Shown: positions 61,998 to 64,000 of the stretch, piece after piece
How the letters are laid out: each line of letters starts with the position of its first letter
Position numbering within the stretch: position 1 is the stretch's first letter
Source: Paenibacillus xylanexedens
Lineage (GTDB): Bacteria; Bacillota; Bacilli; Paenibacillales; Paenibacillaceae
Assembly: GCF_007676705.1 (NCBI RefSeq)
Contig: NZ_VEBF01000003.1
Span: 248,001 to 312,000 of the forward strand
DNA: 64,000 nt
Reading direction: 5' to 3'
Position numbers and translations under genes: made by a program
Notes under the pieces: model-generated
What the model saw: the letters and a program-made list of their open reading frames with translations, nothing else
Databases searched by the model: none
Told to the model about the DNA's origin: nothing

Positions 61998-63959
61998 ATG
62001 AACATGCTTGAGTATGCCACTCCACCGGCATCCGATCTATTATCCGACCTGGGAAGACGAATTATTGGCGCAGAAGACGCCGATACGTTGAGGGAAAATG
62101 CCAATCTGAACGGAGACTCCTTCAGCGGCAAGATGAGCAGGCTCGGTTCGGAGACCGCCAAGTGGCATGCTCTGCGTCATGTGCTGCCGGAAGAGCTTGC
62201 TCAAGCCGTTGAGAACGGGGATCTGTACGTGCACGATCTGGATCAGTATGCACTCGGAACGACCAACTGCATCTTTATCCCGTTTGACCGTCTTCTGGCT
62301 GCAGGTTTCAATACAGGTAACGGATCGGTTCGCACACCTCAGACCATCATGTCTGCCATGGCCTTGATTGCGATCATCTTCCAGTCCCAGCAGAACAGTC
62401 AATACGGTGGTGTGTCAGCCAATAAAATCGACTGGGATCTGGCTCCCTATGTACAGCGATCGTTCCGCAAACATTACCGCAAAGGGCAACGGCTCTTTGG
62501 TGAAAATGTCCTGATCGGGGATGAACAGCTTCATCTGGATAGCATCGAAGCGAAGAATCAGTGCCCGCAGGCGTATGCCTTCGCCTATGAAGAGACTGAA
62601 CTGGAGACAGGACAAGCTGCTGAATCGCTGATTCATAACCTGAATACGATGAGCAGTCGTGCAGGTGGTCAGATTCCGTTCACTTCACTGAACTATGGAT
62701 TATGTACATCAGCGGAAGGTCGGTTGGTATCACGCTCGTTGCTGGAAGCAACGATCCGAGGTCTGGGTAACGGGGAGACTCCCGTGTTCCCTCAACATAT
62801 TTTCCAGTGCAAACAGGGGATCAATCAGGCTGAAGGCGAGCCGAACTATGACTTGTTCCGTCTCGCAGTCACCTGTTCATCCCGGCGGATGTATCCCAAC
62901 TTTGTCAATGTGGATGCCTCCTTCAATCTGCCCTTCTATCATCCGGAAGATCCGGATACGATCATCGCCACGATGGGATGCCGTACACGTACACTGGCTG
63001 ACCGGTTTGGACGCAATCGTCAGAGTGGCAAGGGTAACCTGTCCTTCAACACCATTAACCTGGTTAAGCTCGGCATCCGGTTTGGTATCTGCCAAGGCAG
63101 CAGAGCCGTTGCGGATCGGGCAGGATTCTACACCGCACTGGAATCCGTGATGCATAATGCTGCTAACGGTCTGTTACATCGCTACCGAATCCAGACCGCG
63201 CAACCTGCCAAGGCATCCGATTTCATGATGCGGGAGGGTGTATGGGAAGGTGGAGAGCAGCTCGCTCCCAATGAACCCGTTGCAGATCTGCTGAAACACG
63301 GCACGTTATCCCTTGGTTTTATCGGTCTCGCTGAATGTATGACAGCTCTCTATGGGCGTCATCACGGGCAGGACACTCATGTACATCGTGAAGCGCTGAA
63401 CATTATTCGGACCATGCGAGATTTCTGTGATCGGATGAGCGAGCAGCATAACTTGAACATCACCCTGTTTGCCACGCCTGCTGAAGGGTTGTCCGGCAAA
63501 TTCACGAAGATCGACAGAGAGCGTTATGGCCTCATTCCTGGAGTTAATGATCGGGAGTATTATACGAATTCATTCCATATCCCGGTCTATCATACCCTTC
63601 CAGCTTATCGGAAGATTGAACTGGAGGCCCCGTTCCATACGTTATGTAATGCGGGTGCAATCTCCTATGTGGAGCTTGACGGGAACGTTCGAGCCAACAC
63701 CGCAGCTTTCCTGCGGATCGTGCAATATGCCCTGGCACAGGATATCGGATATTTCTCTATTAATCACCCGATCGATCGCTGCCCTGCATGTGGTTATGAA
63801 GGGGTCATCGGGGATGTATGCCCAGGCTGCGAAGCTCACGAGAACCATGTGCATTTCCAGCGTTTACGCCGCGTAACGGGTTATCTGACTGGAGATTACA
63901 AAGTACGCTTCAATGCTGCAAAGCAGGCCGAAGTGCGGGATCGGGTGAAGCACCGGTGA
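61998..63959 (+). CDS. nrdD: anaerobic ribonucleoside-triphosphate reductase (class III)
   Basis: Glycyl-radical enzyme of 653 residues that reduces ribonucleoside triphosphates to deoxy forms without oxygen. Clear core motifs: GDLYVHDLDQYALGTTNC, LNYGLCTSAEG, NRQSGKGNLSFNTINL and LSLGFIGLAECMTALYG. The C-terminus has the zinc site CPAC...CPGC and the glycyl-radical segment RRVTGYLTGDYKVRF. No N-terminal ATP-cone is seen in this copy, so allosteric control may differ from the long form. The ATG follows TTTAGGAGGAACC. It overlaps nrdG by 4 nt and has an Fnr-type site upstream. Confidence 0.95.
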   Translation: MNMLEYATPPASDLLSDLGRRIIGAEDADTLRENANLNGDSFSGKMSRLGSETAKWHALRHVLPEELAQAVENGDLYVHDLDQYALGTTNCIFIPFDRLLAAGFNTGNGSVRTPQTIMSAMALIAIIFQSQQNSQYGGVSANKIDWDLAPYVQRSFRKHYRKGQRLFGENVLIGDEQLHLDSIEAKNQCPQAYAFAYEETELETGQAAESLIHNLNTMSSRAGGQIPFTSLNYGLCTSAEGRLVSRSLLEATIRGLGNGETPVFPQHIFQCKQGINQAEGEPNYDLFRLAVTCSSRRMYPNFVNVDASFNLPFYHPEDPDTIIATMGCRTRTLADRFGRNRQSGKGNLSFNTINLVKLGIRFGICQGSRAVADRAGFYTALESVMHNAANGLLHRYRIQTAQPAKASDFMMREGVWEGGEQLAPNEPVADLLKHGTLSLGFIGLAECMTALYGRHHGQDTHVHREALNIIRTMRDFCDRMSEQHNLNITLFATPAEGLSGKFTKIDRERYGLIPGVNDREYYTNSFHIPVYHTLPAYRKIELEAPFHTLCNAGAISYVELDGNVRANTAAFLRIVQYALAQDIGYFSINHPIDRCPACGYEGVIGDVCPGCEAHENHVHFQRLRRVTGYLTGDYKVRFNAAKQAEVRDRVKHR

Positions 63960-64000
63960 ATCTGTATGGTTACATCCCGGAATCGGTGAATGAAGGGACA
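63956..64000 (+). CDS. nrdG: anaerobic ribonucleotide reductase-activating protein, start only (partial)
   Basis: A GTG at 63956 overlaps the nrdD stop codon and opens a frame beginning MNLYGYIPESVNEGT, the typical start of the NrdG radical-SAM activase that installs the glycyl radical on NrdD. Only 15 codons lie in the window, so the call rests on position and this short match. Confidence 0.75.
   Translation, partial: MNLYGYIPESVNEGT

Noticed and set aside
1..64000. CRISPR array, tRNA/rRNA genes, insertion sequences or prophage
   Set aside because: No regularly spaced repeats, no cloverleaf or ribosomal segments, and no transposase, integrase or phage structural gene were recognised.

Overview
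The window looks like chromosome of an endospore-forming Bacillota, most probably Paenibacillus or a close relative. It carries a ger-type spore germinant receptor operon, strong AGGAGG ribosome-binding sites, GTG/TTG starts, Gram-positive regulators (PerR/Fur-like, BlaI/M56, sites of Fnr/Rex, Fur and CcpA type) and a secreted PL10 pectate lyase. Base composition is moderate. The genus is an inference from gene content, not from a marker gene. No rRNA, tRNA, CRISPR array, transposase or prophage gene was seen.

Layout. 1-6.8 kb: a molybdopterin oxidoreductase cut by the left edge, a formate/nitrite transporter, a water-forming NADH oxidase with three tandem Fnr/Rex-type operators, a secreted pectate lyase under a cre-like site, and a glutathione peroxidase. 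6.9-8.8 kb: an FhuF-like protein and an iron-siderophore ATPase behind a perfect Fur box. 9.0-24.9 kb: the most unusual block. On the minus strand lie a signal-peptide vWA protein, a giant tubulin-like GTPase, a coiled-coil partner, a six-TM vWA protein, a small unknown protein, a zinc-ribbon P-loop GTPase and a membrane-anchored GAP1-N2 protein. On the plus strand are a 47-residue membrane peptide and a zinc-ribbon membrane protein. 25.1-32.9 kb: DEAD-box helicase with an RGG tail, SulP transporter with a long leader, UbiB-like kinase with a phasin-like partner, ThuA-like and SDR proteins. 33.0-46.6 kb: anaerobic cobalamin (corrin-ring) genes behind a cobalamin riboswitch with its own terminator, plus a uroporphyrinogen-III synthase-like gene. 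46.8-51.0 kb: the germinant receptor operon. 51.1-59.7 kb: pirin, DoxX, BlaI/M56, catalase, a PerR-like regulator overlapping an atypical winged-helix regulator, a diguanylate cyclase and an aldo/keto reductase. 59.9-64.0 kb: a hybrid histidine kinase whose ATP-binding motifs are degraded, then anaerobic ribonucleotide reductase nrdD and the start of nrdG.

How it works together. The transporter, NADH oxidase and nrdD promoters each carry TGTGA-N6-TCACA-like palindromes, suggesting one oxygen/redox regulon. The cobalamin block supplies most enzymes from precorrin-2 to the corrin ring, including CbiX with a 54-histidine tail and a CbiH fused to a sulfite-reductase-like Fe-S domain. The 9-25 kb block looks like a membrane-spanning, nucleotide-driven machine (tubulin-like protein, GTPase, vWA, GAP1) whose family members have been proposed as conflict or signalling systems. 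Its real function is unknown and it is the best candidate here for undescribed biology. A structured intergenic repeat occurs twice, once inside this block and once in the cobalamin genes, with three compensatory base changes in its stem.
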